Positions 7,683-15,881 of a stretch of 64,000 nucleotides of DNA are shown here, piece by piece (position 1 is the first letter of the stretch; the number at the start of each line of letters is the position of its first letter). The stretch is from the NCBI RefSeq assembly GCF_006265115.1, contig NZ_SMDR01000003.1, positions 186,001 through 250,000 on the forward strand, given 5' to 3'. The translations under genes were made by a program, and so were the position numbers. Below the pieces are notes generated by a model, which made no database searches, was not told where the DNA came from, and saw nothing but the letters and a program-made list of their open reading frames with translations. Origin of the DNA: Arenimonas terrae. GTDB lineage: Bacteria > Pseudomonadota > Gammaproteobacteria > Xanthomonadales > Xanthomonadaceae.

Positions 7683-8545
7683 GCCGCGACGCCGCGATGT
7701 CCGGCCGCGGGCTCGGCCGCCGCGAGTTCCTGCTCGGGAGCGCGGGACTCGCCGCAGCGGCCATTCTGCCCGGCGGCCCGGCAAGCGCGGCGACGGGCGA
7801 GCCCGGCCTGCGCATCCAGCGCCTCGCCTGGGCCGGCATCCGCCTGCAGCTGCCGGCCGCGACGCTGTTCATCGATCCCCTGGTCAACCCGCAGGCCTGG
7901 GGTTCGGCACTGAAGGACCCGCTGGTCGCCGTCGACGATGCGGTGGGCGAACGTTTCATGCTGGTCACGCACGCGCACCCGGACCATTTCGACGCCACGG
8001 CGGCGGCCGCGATCCTGGACAAGGGCGGCGTGCTCGCGCATGCGGCCGGCCTGGCGCCATCGCCGGTGCCGGAATCCGCGCGCACGCGGCCGAGCCCGCC
8101 CTGGGAACCGCAGCTGCTGGGCGATTTCACCGCCACGCCGGTGCCCGCGTCCGACGGTTACGGCGACCCGCAGGTGTCGTGGGTGGTATCCGCCGGTGGC
8201 CGCCGCATCTTCCACGGCGGCGACACGCTCTGGCATGGGCACTGGTGGCGCATCGGCCGCCAGTTCGGGCCCTTCGATGCCGCCTTCCTGCCGGTCAACG
8301 GCGCGCGCTTCGGCTGGCGCAAACCCGTCAGCGGCCAGCCCGGCGTGCTGACGCCAGAGCAGGCGGTGGCTGCAGCGACCATCCTCGGCGCACGCCGCCT
8401 GGTGCCCATCCACTACGGCATCACCGGCCTGGCCGAATACGTCGAGACCGAGGATCCGATCGGCCGCCTGCAGCGGGCCGCACGCGATGCGCCGGTTTCG
8501 ATCCAGGTCGTCGCGCCCGGCGGCTGGGTGGACTGGGCGGCGTAA
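7679..8545 (+). CDS. Tat-exported MBL-fold hydrolase (UlaG-like)
   Basis: This 288-residue protein starts with a twin-arginine signal (RREFLLGSAGLAAAA), so it is probably folded and metallated before export to the periplasm. The metallo-beta-lactamase fold follows, with THAHPDHFD, a GGDTLWH motif and a later IHYG. It resembles the beta-lactamase-like UlaG/NAPE-PLD group. It overlaps the preceding gene by four bases and belongs to the same transcript. The substrate is not predictable from sequence. Confidence 0.85.
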   Translation: MSRDAAMSGRGLGRREFLLGSAGLAAAAILPGGPASAATGEPGLRIQRLAWAGIRLQLPAATLFIDPLVNPQAWGSALKDPLVAVDDAVGERFMLVTHAHPDHFDATAAAAILDKGGVLAHAAGLAPSPVPESARTRPSPPWEPQLLGDFTATPVPASDGYGDPQVSWVVSAGGRRIFHGGDTLWHGHWWRIGRQFGPFDAAFLPVNGARFGWRKPVSGQPGVLTPEQAVAAATILGARRLVPIHYGITGLAEYVETEDPIGRLQRAARDAPVSIQVVAPGGWVDWAA

Positions 8546-8582
8546 GGCGTCGCCTGCATCCGCCCGGCGGACCCGGGCCGGT

Positions 8583-9338
8583 TCAGCCGCTGCGCAGCAG
8601 GAGCGGCAGGCGTCGGGCGGTGGGGTCGTCGCCCGCGCTGACGATGGCAAAACTGACGTGCTGCTCGGACCAGTACTGCGCCAGCAGTCCGCCATCGCGG
8701 CGTTCGCCGTCGCGGGGCAGGCGGCCGCGCGGGCGCACGTACACGCCCACGCGCGCGCCCGCGCGGTCCCGGTATACCAGCATCACCGCGGGGCCCTGTT
8801 CGGTGGACAGCAACTGGCCGCCGAGCAGCTGGTAGCCGGCAGGCGTGAGATCGGGCACGCGCCCGGCCTCGCCGAAACGGCCGACCAGCCAGCGGTCGAG
8901 TTCGGCTGCATGGTCGCCGCGGAACTCCATCGGCAGGACGTCGCTTTCGACGACCTGGCGATAGGCGGCCACCGCATCGGCCATCGGCATGGACCGCGCC
9001 GCATCGAAGTCGCGCACCGCCCAACCCAGCACCCCGCCCAGGCCGATCGCGCCGACCAGCGAGGCGGCCAGGGCCAATCGCCGCCGCCGCCGGGCCCGCA
9101 GGCGCCTGCGGATGGCCGCCGGCTGGAGTGCGGGATTGTCGGGCCACGCCTCGGCATTGGCGCTCAGGGCGCGCAGGGCCTCGGCATCGCGCTTCCAGGC
9201 GTCCACCTCCTCGGCCCGGTCGGGATGGGCGTCGAGCCAGGCCTGGATCTCCGCGCGCCGGGCCGGCGCCAGACGGCCGTCGACGTAGGCGTGCAGTTCG
9301 TGTTCGGCGGGTTCACCGATGGGGCGCGGCTCGTTCAT
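8583..9338 (-). CDS. membrane anti-sigma factor
   Basis: This 251-residue protein has an N-terminal cytoplasmic anti-sigma region (HELHAYVDGRL, typical of this class). A highly basic stretch RARRRRR comes next, then one membrane segment at about residues 88-107 and a periplasmic C-terminal domain. It should hold the neighbouring ECF sigma factor inactive at the inner membrane. Its ATG overlaps the sigma stop by four bases. No ZAS-type His-x3-Cys-x2-Cys motif is present. Confidence 0.88.
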   Translation of the reverse strand: MNEPRPIGEPAEHELHAYVDGRLAPARRAEIQAWLDAHPDRAEEVDAWKRDAEALRALSANAEAWPDNPALQPAAIRRRLRARRRRRLALAASLVGAIGLGGVLGWAVRDFDAARSMPMADAVAAYRQVVESDVLPMEFRGDHAAELDRWLVGRFGEAGRVPDLTPAGYQLLGGQLLSTEQGPAVMLVYRDRAGARVGVYVRPRGRLPRDGERRDGGLLAQYWSEQHVSFAIVSAGDDPTARRLPLLLRSG

Positions 9339-9862
9339 CGAAGGATTCTCAAGCTGGGTGGGGGCAGGCCGGCCGCGTCCAGGCGTCGCAGCGCCTGCCG
9401 GGAGCGCGAAAGGCGCGACATGACGGTACCGATGGGAATGCCGAGCACCTGCGCCACCTCGCCGTAGGCCAGGCCCTCGACGCTGACGAGCATGAGCAGG
9501 GCGCGCTGCTCCGACGGCAGGCGCGCCAGCTTCGCCAGCGCCGAGCGCGCATCGAAGACCTGGTCGGGCGTCGGCGCGCCGGCTTCGTCATCGGGCGCGA
9601 CCAGGCCGGCGATGCGCCGCCAGCGCGCCGCGCGGCGGTGCTCGTCGACGAACTGCCGGTACAGGATGGCGAACAGCCAGGACTGGAGCGCGTCGTGCTT
9701 CCGGCGCTGGCCGCCGTGGGTCAGCGCGCGCTCGAGGGTCGCCTGCACCAGGTCGTCGGCAGCGGCGGGGTCGGACACCAGCGAGCGGGCGAAACGGCGC
9801 AGGCGCGGGATCAGTTCGCGCAGGGCCTCGTCATCCAGCGGGAGCGGTTCGGTCGTGGCCAT
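9335..9862 (-). CDS. ECF-type RNA polymerase sigma factor
   Basis: This 175-residue group IV sigma factor has region 2 (about 20-90, with AADDLVQATLERAL) and region 4 (about 110-165, with LAYGEVAQVLGIPIGTVMSRL) as the helix-turn-helix. It is co-transcribed with the anti-sigma gene. The promoter in front of it matches the one in front of the divergent catalase-like gene, base for base in both elements. That implies autoregulation and direct control of the divergent operon. Confidence 0.95.
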   Translation of the reverse strand: MATTEPLPLDDEALRELIPRLRRFARSLVSDPAAADDLVQATLERALTHGGQRRKHDALQSWLFAILYRQFVDEHRRAARWRRIAGLVAPDDEAGAPTPDQVFDARSALAKLARLPSEQRALLMLVSVEGLAYGEVAQVLGIPIGTVMSRLSRSRQALRRLDAAGLPPPSLRILR

Positions 9863-9883
9863 GGCGAAGTCCGGCGGTTTGGC

Positions 9884-9912
9884 GTAGGACGTTCCACAGG
9901 CCCGATTATTCC
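9884..9912 (-). promoter_or_regulatory. ECF-type promoter for the sigma/anti-sigma operon
   Basis: Read leftward, GGAATAA (9912-9906), 14 bases, CGTCCTAC (9891-9884). It ends 21 bases before the sigma start codon. Both elements and the spacing are identical to the rightward promoter at 9949-9977. Confidence 0.75.
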
Positions 9913-9948
9913 GCCCATTGCCGCCTCCGGGCCAGGCGCCTGCGCGTG

Positions 9949-9977
9949 GGAATAAGGGCGCCCGTCGCTCGTCCTAC
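9949..9977 (+). promoter_or_regulatory. ECF-type promoter for the catalase-like/cytochrome b561 operon
   Basis: GGAATAA (9949-9955), 14 bases, CGTCCTAC (9970-9977), 24 bases before ATG 10002. The match to the divergent copy is the main evidence. The layout (GGAAT-type -35, CGTC-type -10) is that of ECF sigma promoters. Confidence 0.75.
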
Positions 9978-10001
9978 CGCAAACCCACCTGGAACCGCGC
10001 C

Positions 10002-11063
10002 ATGACCGCACCCGAGACACCCCCGCCCCCGCGCTGGCCGCACCTGCCGGCCTACCTGGGCATCGCCGCCGTCGTCGGCGGGCTGGCGCTGGCCCTGGCC
10101 TGGACCGCGGGCTGGCTGGCGCCGAGCCGCGTCACTGCGCCGCGGCTGGTGGATGCGATCGAGAACGGCAAGCCCTTCGCCGGTTTCCGCCGTGCGCATG
10201 CCCGGGGCGTCTGCGTGGCGGGGTATTTCGAACCGGCGCCCGGCGCCGCCGCGTGGTCGAAGGCGCGGGTCTTCAGCCAGGCGCGCACGCCGGCGCTGGG
10301 CCGCATGTCCATCGGCGGCGGCGACCCGCTGGGCGCCGAGGCGCAGGCGCGCGTGCGCAGCCTGGCCCTGCAGCTGGACACCGACGACGGCCAGCAGTGG
10401 CGGCTGGCGATGAACAGCTTCCCCTTCTTCGCGGTGGCGACGCCGCAGGCCTTCGCCGAACAGATCGTGGCCTCGCGGCCGGATCCGGCCACCGGCAAAC
10501 CCGACCCGGCGACGATGCAGGCCTTCCTCGAGCGCCACCCCGAAGCGCGCAACTTCATGGCCTGGGCCGGTTCGGCGCCGTGGTCGGACAGCTTCGCGAA
10601 CACCGCCTACCACGGCGTGCACGCCTTCCGCTTCACCAATGCCGACGGCGACGCGCGCTTTGTGCGCTGGACCTTCGTGCCGCAGGCGCCGTTCGCGCCG
10701 CTGGCGCCGGAGCAGCGCCAGGCCGCGGAGGCGGCTTACCTCACCGACGAACTCGCGGCGCGGCTGGCCCAGGGCCCGGTGCGCTGGACGATGGAGCTGA
10801 TCGTGGCCGAACCCGGCGATGCGATCGAGGACCCGTCGTCGCCCTGGCCGGAGACGCGCCGGCGCGTGGCGGCCGGCAGCTTCGTGCTCGAACGCGCCAC
10901 CGACCAGGCCGGCGGCGACTGCCGCGACGTCAACTTCGACCCGACCATCCTGCCCTCCGGCATCGCCGTCTCCGGCGACCCGGTGCTGGCGGCGCGCGCC
11001 AGCGCCTATGCCGCCTCGTTCAAGCGCCGCCTGCGCGAGCAGGCCGCCGGGGAGAAGGAATGA
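10002..11063 (+). CDS. catalase-related peroxidase, SrpA-like
   Basis: This 353-residue protein has one N-terminal membrane anchor (about residues 15-38), then a shortened catalase-type domain. The domain shows the FRRAHARGVCVAGYFEP signature, in which the His is the distal haem residue, and later AMNSFPFFAV and FLERHPE. Its size and pattern fit the SrpA-like group rather than a true 480-residue catalase, so peroxidase activity is more likely. It is translationally coupled to the cytochrome b561 gene and is driven by the ECF-type promoter. Export to the periplasmic face is inferred. Confidence 0.88.
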   Translation: MTAPETPPPPRWPHLPAYLGIAAVVGGLALALAWTAGWLAPSRVTAPRLVDAIENGKPFAGFRRAHARGVCVAGYFEPAPGAAAWSKARVFSQARTPALGRMSIGGGDPLGAEAQARVRSLALQLDTDDGQQWRLAMNSFPFFAVATPQAFAEQIVASRPDPATGKPDPATMQAFLERHPEARNFMAWAGSAPWSDSFANTAYHGVHAFRFTNADGDARFVRWTFVPQAPFAPLAPEQRQAAEAAYLTDELAARLAQGPVRWTMELIVAEPGDAIEDPSSPWPETRRRVAAGSFVLERATDQAGGDCRDVNFDPTILPSGIAVSGDPVLAARASAYAASFKRRLREQAAGEKE

Positions 11064-11596
11064 TGGCCACGAACACGCACTTCGACCGCACCGCGCGCTG
11101 GCTGCACTGGGCCATGGCCGCGATGATCCTGGCGATGATCTTCATCGGCGTGGGCATGGTGGCCTCGCTGGAGCTGCGCCCCTGGCTGATCGACCTGCAC
11201 CGCCCGCTGGGCCTGCTCGTGCTGGTGCTGGCGCTGCTGCGGCTCTGGCATCGCCGCCGCCATCCGCCGCCGGCACTGCCGGAATCCCTGCCGCCGCTGC
11301 AGGCACGGGCCGCCCGCGCCTCGCACTGGCTGCTGTACGCGCTGATGTTCGCGATGCCGCTGCTGGGCTGGGCGATGTCCTCGGCCGGCGGCTACCGCGT
11401 GGTGCTGCCCGGCAGCCGGGTGCTGCCGGCGCTGGCGCCGGCCGACCCCGCGCTCTACACCTGGCTGCGCGACGCGCACGGCGTGCTGGGCTATGCTTTC
11501 TTCGCCCTCATCCTGCTGCATGTCGCCGGCGCGCTGTACCACGCCTGGGTGCGCCGCGACGGCGTGTTCGAGGCCATGGCGCGGAGGCCTCGCTGA
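11060..11596 (+). CDS. cytochrome b561
   Basis: This 178-residue inner-membrane protein has four hydrophobic helices. It carries the haem-ligand histidines of the YodB/CybB family (RWLHWAMAA near the start, IDLHRPLG, SHWLLY, and ILLHVAGALYH near the end). It should pass electrons from the quinone pool to the preceding catalase-like peroxidase, an arrangement seen in related bacteria. The start ATG overlaps the previous stop, and a second ATG follows at once. Confidence 0.92.
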   Translation: MMATNTHFDRTARWLHWAMAAMILAMIFIGVGMVASLELRPWLIDLHRPLGLLVLVLALLRLWHRRRHPPPALPESLPPLQARAARASHWLLYALMFAMPLLGWAMSSAGGYRVVLPGSRVLPALAPADPALYTWLRDAHGVLGYAFFALILLHVAGALYHAWVRRDGVFEAMARRPR

Positions 11597-11685
11597 CGCC
11601 CGGATGCGGGCACGCCCTTCGGTGCGATCCCTGAGGGACCTGCGCGGGTCACGATGAAAATAAGGCGCCTTGCGCACGCGTCGCC

Positions 11686-12360
11686 TCAGGCGACGTCGGA
11701 GCCCTGGCTCGCCTCCGGGTCCACCGCCAGCCGCCCCGCCATCAGCACCGCCTGGGTGCGGTTGTTGGCGCCGAGCTTGCGCAGGATCGCGGTCATGTGT
11801 GCCTTCACCGTCGCTTCGGACACGCCCAGGGCGTGCGCGATCTGCTTGTTGAGCAGGCCGCTGCCGAGCATGCCCAGCACGCGGAACTGCTGCGGGGTGA
11901 GTTCGCGGATGCGGTGGGCGATGTCGGCTTCCTCGGGCGCCAGGCCCTCGGCGCCATCGGCCTGCGCCGGCACCCAGGTGCCGCCGTCGAGCACCGCGGC
12001 CACCGCGTCGCGGATCACCGCCGGGCTGGACGACTTCGGGATGAAGCCGGCCGCGCCGTGTTCGAGCGCGCGCCGCACCACGTTCGGTTCTTCGCGCGCC
12101 GAGACCACGATCACCGGCAACTGCGGCTGCACCGCGCGCAGGTGCACGAGGGCGCTGAAACCGTGCGCACCGGGCATGTTCAGGTCCAGCAGCACCAGGT
12201 CGGCGTCGGGATGGGCCTCGGCGCTGGCGAACAGCGACTCGGCGTTTTCCGACTCGATCAGCGCGGCCTTGGGCAGCAGCTTCGCCACGGCGCCCTTCAG
12301 GGCTTCGCGGAACAGCGGATGGTCGTCCGCGACCAGGATCGTCGGCGTGGCGGCGGTCAC
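11686..12360 (-). CDS. NarL/LuxR-type response regulator
   Basis: This 224-residue two-component regulator has a receiver domain (about 5-125) with DD at 12-13, phospho-acceptor D59 (LLDLNMPG) and Lys in FIPKSS. A LuxR-type HTH (about 155-215, LTPQQFRVLGMLGSGLLNKQIA) follows. The GTG start is two bases past the acs stop, so the two genes share a transcript and the regulator probably controls acetate metabolism. No sensor kinase is encoded nearby. NarL-type regulators of acs are known in related proteobacteria (CrbR-like); this assignment is by context. Confidence 0.85.
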   Translation of the reverse strand: MTAATPTILVADDHPLFREALKGAVAKLLPKAALIESENAESLFASAEAHPDADLVLLDLNMPGAHGFSALVHLRAVQPQLPVIVVSAREEPNVVRRALEHGAAGFIPKSSSPAVIRDAVAAVLDGGTWVPAQADGAEGLAPEEADIAHRIRELTPQQFRVLGMLGSGLLNKQIAHALGVSEATVKAHMTAILRKLGANNRTQAVLMAGRLAVDPEASQGSDVA

Positions 12361-12362
12361 CG

Positions 12363-14324
12363 TCAGCGGACCTGGCGCTCGCGCACCAGCGAATCCACCA
12401 CGGCCGGATCGGCCAGGGTCGAAGTGTCGCCCAGGCCGGCGCGGTCGACGCCTTCGGGGCCGGCTTCGGCGATCTTGCGCAGGATGCGCCGCATGATCTT
12501 GCCGCTGCGGGTCTTGGGCAGGCCCGGCGCCCACTGCAGCCAGTCCGGTGCGGCGATGGGGCCGATGTCGTGGCGCACATGCGCCACCAGGTCCTTGCGC
12601 AGCTGTTCGGTCGGCTCGATGCCGGCCTTGAGGGTGACGTAGGCGTAGATGCCCTGGCCCTTGATGTCGTGCGGCGCGCCGACCACGGCCGCTTCCGCGA
12701 CCGCGGGGTGGCCGACCAGGGCGCTCTCGACCTCCGCCGTGCCCATGCGGTGGCCGGAGACGTTGATCACGTCGTCCACGCGCCCGGTGATCCAGTAGTA
12801 ACCGTCGGCGTCGCGGCGGCAGCCGTCGCCGGTGAAATACATGCCCGGGTAGGTGCGGAAATAGGTGTCGATGAAGCGGCCGTGGTCGCCGTAGACCGTG
12901 CGCATCTGGCCCGGCCAGGAATCGAGCAGCACGAGATTGCCGTCGGTGGCGCCTTCGAGCCGGCGGCCTTCCGCGTCCACCAGCGCCGGCTGCACGCCGA
13001 AGAAGGGCAGCGTGGCCGAACCGGGTTTGGTCGGCACCGCGCCCGGCAGCGGCGAGATCAGGATGCCGCCGGTTTCGGTCTGCCACCAGGTGTCGACGAT
13101 CGGGCAGCGCTCGTCGCCGACCACCTTGTGGTACCACTCCCAGGCCTCGGGGTTGATCGGCTCGCCGACCGTGCCCAGCAGGCGGATGGAGCGGCGCGAA
13201 CTGCGTTTCACCGGCGCGTCGCCTTCGCGCATCAGGGCGCGGATGGCGGTGGGCGCGGTGTAGAAGATGGTCACCTGGTGCTTGTCGCAGGCCTCCCAGA
13301 AGCGGCCCGGGTCCGGGTAGCTGGGAATGCCCTCGAACATCACCGTCGTGGCGCCGTTGGCCAGCGGCCCGTAGACCACGTAGCTGTGCCCGGTCACCCA
13401 GCCGACGTCGGCGGTGCACCAGAACACGTCGTCTTCCTTCAGGTCGAACACGCATTCGTGCGTGTACGAGGCCCAGGTGAGGTAACCGCCGCTGGTGTGC
13501 AGCACGCCCTTGGGTTTGCCGGTGCTGCCGGAGGTGTAGAGGATGAACAGCGGGTCCTCGGCATTCATCGGCTTCGCGGCGTGCGTGGCCGGCTGCGGAT
13601 CCACCACGGCGTCGTACCAGCGGTCGCGCGGCATCTGCATCGGCACACCCGCGCCGGTGTGGCGCACCACCAGCACGGTTTCCACGCTGTGGGTTCCCGG
13701 CTTGCGCAGGGCCTCGTCGACGTTGGCCTTGAGCGGGATCTTCTTGCCGCCGCGCAGGCCCTCGTCGGCGGTTATGACCAGCTTGCTGCCGCAGTCGGCG
13801 ATGCGGTTGGCGATCGAGTCGGGCGAGAAGCCGCCGAACACCACCGAGTGGATGGCGCCGATGCGCGCGCAGGCCAGCATCGCCGCGGCCGCTTCGGGAA
13901 TCATCGGCAGGTACAGGGTGATGCGGTCGCCCTTGACCACGCCCAGGGCCTCGAGCGCGTTCGCCAGCCGGCAGACCATGGCGTGCAGTTCGCGGTAGCT
14001 GATGCGGCGCGCCGGTGTCGCCGGGTCGTCGCCTTCCCAGACGATGGCGGTCTTGTCGCCACGCTCGGCCAGGTGGCGGTCCAGGCAGTTGACGCTGACG
14101 TTGAGCTCGCCGTCGGCGTACCAGCGGATGTGGAAGTCCTCGACGTTGAAGCTGGTGTCCTTGACCCGGGTGTAGGGCCGCGACCAGTCCAGGCGCCGGC
14201 CGACCTGGCCCCAGAAGGCCTCGGGGTCGCGCAGGGAATCGGCGTACAGGCGCTCGTAGTCGGCGCGCTTGAGCGCGGCGGCGGCCTCGAAGCCGGGCGG
14301 CGGGGAAACGATGCGTTCGGACAT
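12363..14324 (-). CDS. acsA: acetyl-CoA synthetase
   Basis: This 653-residue AMP-forming ligase converts acetate, ATP and CoA to acetyl-CoA. The family motifs are clear: [11 protein letters not shown] (phosphate loop), [23 protein letters not shown], and the catalytic RSGK lysine at position 609. That is the same position as in the enterobacterial enzyme, where this lysine is acetylated to switch the enzyme off. The start ATG ([13 protein letters not shown]) follows a GGAG-like sequence. The gene is divergent from a porin and an MHS transporter, which suggests a short-chain acid uptake and activation unit. Confidence 0.96.
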   Translation of the reverse strand: MSERIVSPPPGFEAAAALKRADYERLYADSLRDPEAFWGQVGRRLDWSRPYTRVKDTSFNVEDFHIRWYADGELNVSVNCLDRHLAERGDKTAIVWEGDDPATPARRISYRELHAMVCRLANALEALGVVKGDRITLYLPMIPEAAAAMLACARIGAIHSVVFGGFSPDSIANRIADCGSKLVITADEGLRGGKKIPLKANVDEALRKPGTHSVETVLVVRHTGAGVPMQMPRDRWYDAVVDPQPATHAAKPMNAEDPLFILYTSGSTGKPKGVLHTSGGYLTWASYTHECVFDLKEDDVFWCTADVGWVTGHSYVVYGPLANGATTVMFEGIPSYPDPGRFWEACDKHQVTIFYTAPTAIRALMREGDAPVKRSSRRSIRLLGTVGEPINPEAWEWYHKVVGDERCPIVDTWWQTETGGILISPLPGAVPTKPGSATLPFFGVQPALVDAEGRRLEGATDGNLVLLDSWPGQMRTVYGDHGRFIDTYFRTYPGMYFTGDGCRRDADGYYWITGRVDDVINVSGHRMGTAEVESALVGHPAVAEAAVVGAPHDIKGQGIYAYVTLKAGIEPTEQLRKDLVAHVRHDIGPIAAPDWLQWAPGLPKTRSGKIMRRILRKIAEAGPEGVDRAGLGDTSTLADPAVVDSLVRERQVR

Positions 14325-14413
14325 GGGAACTCCTGCGGCCCGGGGCCGCGCGGTTGCGATGTAGAGATTACTCGCCTGAAAGCCATTCTGGCGGTGCCCG
14401 CCGGCCGCCCAAT

Positions 14414-14427
14414 TAGACCATCGTCTA
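14414..14427. promoter_or_regulatory. possible response-regulator operator dyad
   Basis: TAGAC-CATC-GTCTA is an inverted repeat in the acs/porin divergent gap. Spacing and size suit a NarL-type dimer, and the adjacent gene encodes such a regulator. There is only one copy, so support is modest. Confidence 0.35.
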
Positions 14428-14529
14428 TAAGCGTCCCTTCTTCGACCAATGGGTAATGGCCCCACCCCCGCACCCGCCACAGACTCGGCCCGCCATCGTG
14501 GCAACGGTCCGAATTCCGGGAGGGGAAGG

Positions 14530-15864
14530 ATGAACCGAAATACCAAGACACGCCGCTCGACGCTGACGCTCGCCCTGCTGCTGGCGACCGCCGCACCGGG
14601 CCTGGCCCTGGCGCAGGACGCCAGCCCGCAGGACCTCGAAGCCCGCATCGCCCAGCTCGAACAGATGGTGCAGGGCCTGAAGTCCGAACTCGAAGCCCAG
14701 AAGGCGGCGCAGGCCGCTCAGCCCGCACCGGCACCGCTGCCGGCCGGCGCCCAGCCGATCCAGGCGACGACCATCTCGCCGGCCGCCAACGCCGGCACGA
14801 AGTTCAGCTACGGCGGTTTCATCAAGCTCGACGCCATGTACACAAACACCGACGGCGGCGAAATCGCCGACGGCAGCCCGGGCCGCCTGTTCTATCTGCC
14901 CAGCACCATCCCGGTCGGCGGTGGCGACGAAGGCAGCGACCTGGACATGCACGCGCAGTTCTCGCGCTTCTGGTTCAGCGCCGACACCGAGCTCGACGGC
15001 CGCAAGATCAAGGCCTACATCGAGGCCGACATGTTCGGCAACGCCAACGGCAACGAAACCTCGACCAACACCTACGGCGTCACCCTGCGCCACGCCTACG
15101 TCAGCTGGGACAAGTGGCTGGCCGGCCAGACCTGGTCGAACTTCCAGGACGTGGCGGCTCTGCCCGATTCAGTGGACTTCGTCGGCCCGACCGAAGGCAC
15201 GATCTTCGTGCGCCAGGCGCAGATCCGCTACACCAACGGCCCGTGGTCGTTCTCGGTCGAGAACCCGGAGACCCTGGTCAACGCCCACCTGAGCACCGGG
15301 CGCATCACCAGCGACGACAACAACGTGCCCGACGTCACCGCGCGCTACCTGCACAAGGCCGCGTGGGGCCACTTCACCGTCGCCGGCCTGGCGCGCCAGC
15401 TCAAGTACGAAACGCTGACCTCGGACGAGTCCGAGTCCGCCTTCGCGCTCAGCGTCTCGGGCAAGTGGAACCTCGGCGCCAACGACGACGTCCGCTACAT
15501 GCTCAGCGGCGGCAGCGGCTTGGGCCGTTACCTGGGCTTCGCGCTCGGTGCCGACGCCATGCAGGCCGCCGACGGTTCGCTCGAGGCGCTCGACGGCTAC
15601 GGCGGCTTCATCGCCTGGCGCCACGCCTTCACGCCGAAGCTGCGCGGCAGCCTGATGTATTCGGCGGCGCAGTTCGACAACGACCCGCTGCTGACCGGGC
15701 TGGCCGTGACCGAGGCCACGCAGTCCATCCACGCCAACCTGATCTATTCGCCGCTGCCCAAGATCGACATCGGCGCCGAGATCATCTTCGGCGAGCGTGA
15801 ACTCGAGAACGGCCAGAGCGGCGAGCTCGACCGCCTGCACATGCACGTCAAGTACAACTTCTGA
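14530..15864 (+). CDS. DcaP-like outer-membrane porin
   Basis: This 444-residue protein has a Sec signal peptide (cleavage near ALAQDA, about residue 26). A short coiled-coil segment (about 35-60, [17 protein letters not shown]) follows, then a beta-barrel ending in an aromatic residue (HVKYNF). That arrangement is typical of DcaP-like trimeric porins, whose N-terminal coiled coil reaches into the periplasm. The start is preceded by a strong GGGAGGGGAAGG sequence. It is followed 17 bases later by an MHS transporter, so the two likely move the same small acid across both membranes. Confidence 0.88.
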   Translation: MNRNTKTRRSTLTLALLLATAAPGLALAQDASPQDLEARIAQLEQMVQGLKSELEAQKAAQAAQPAPAPLPAGAQPIQATTISPAANAGTKFSYGGFIKLDAMYTNTDGGEIADGSPGRLFYLPSTIPVGGGDEGSDLDMHAQFSRFWFSADTELDGRKIKAYIEADMFGNANGNETSTNTYGVTLRHAYVSWDKWLAGQTWSNFQDVAALPDSVDFVGPTEGTIFVRQAQIRYTNGPWSFSVENPETLVNAHLSTGRITSDDNNVPDVTARYLHKAAWGHFTVAGLARQLKYETLTSDESESAFALSVSGKWNLGANDDVRYMLSGGSGLGRYLGFALGADAMQAADGSLEALDGYGGFIAWRHAFTPKLRGSLMYSAAQFDNDPLLTGLAVTEATQSIHANLIYSPLPKIDIGAEIIFGERELENGQSGELDRLHMHVKYNF

Positions 15865-15881
15865 CCGGGGGCACCAACGCC

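Noticed and set aside
12570-14456. Open frame opposite acsA
   Set aside because: acsA is complete with all motifs; the antisense product has no recognisable domain.
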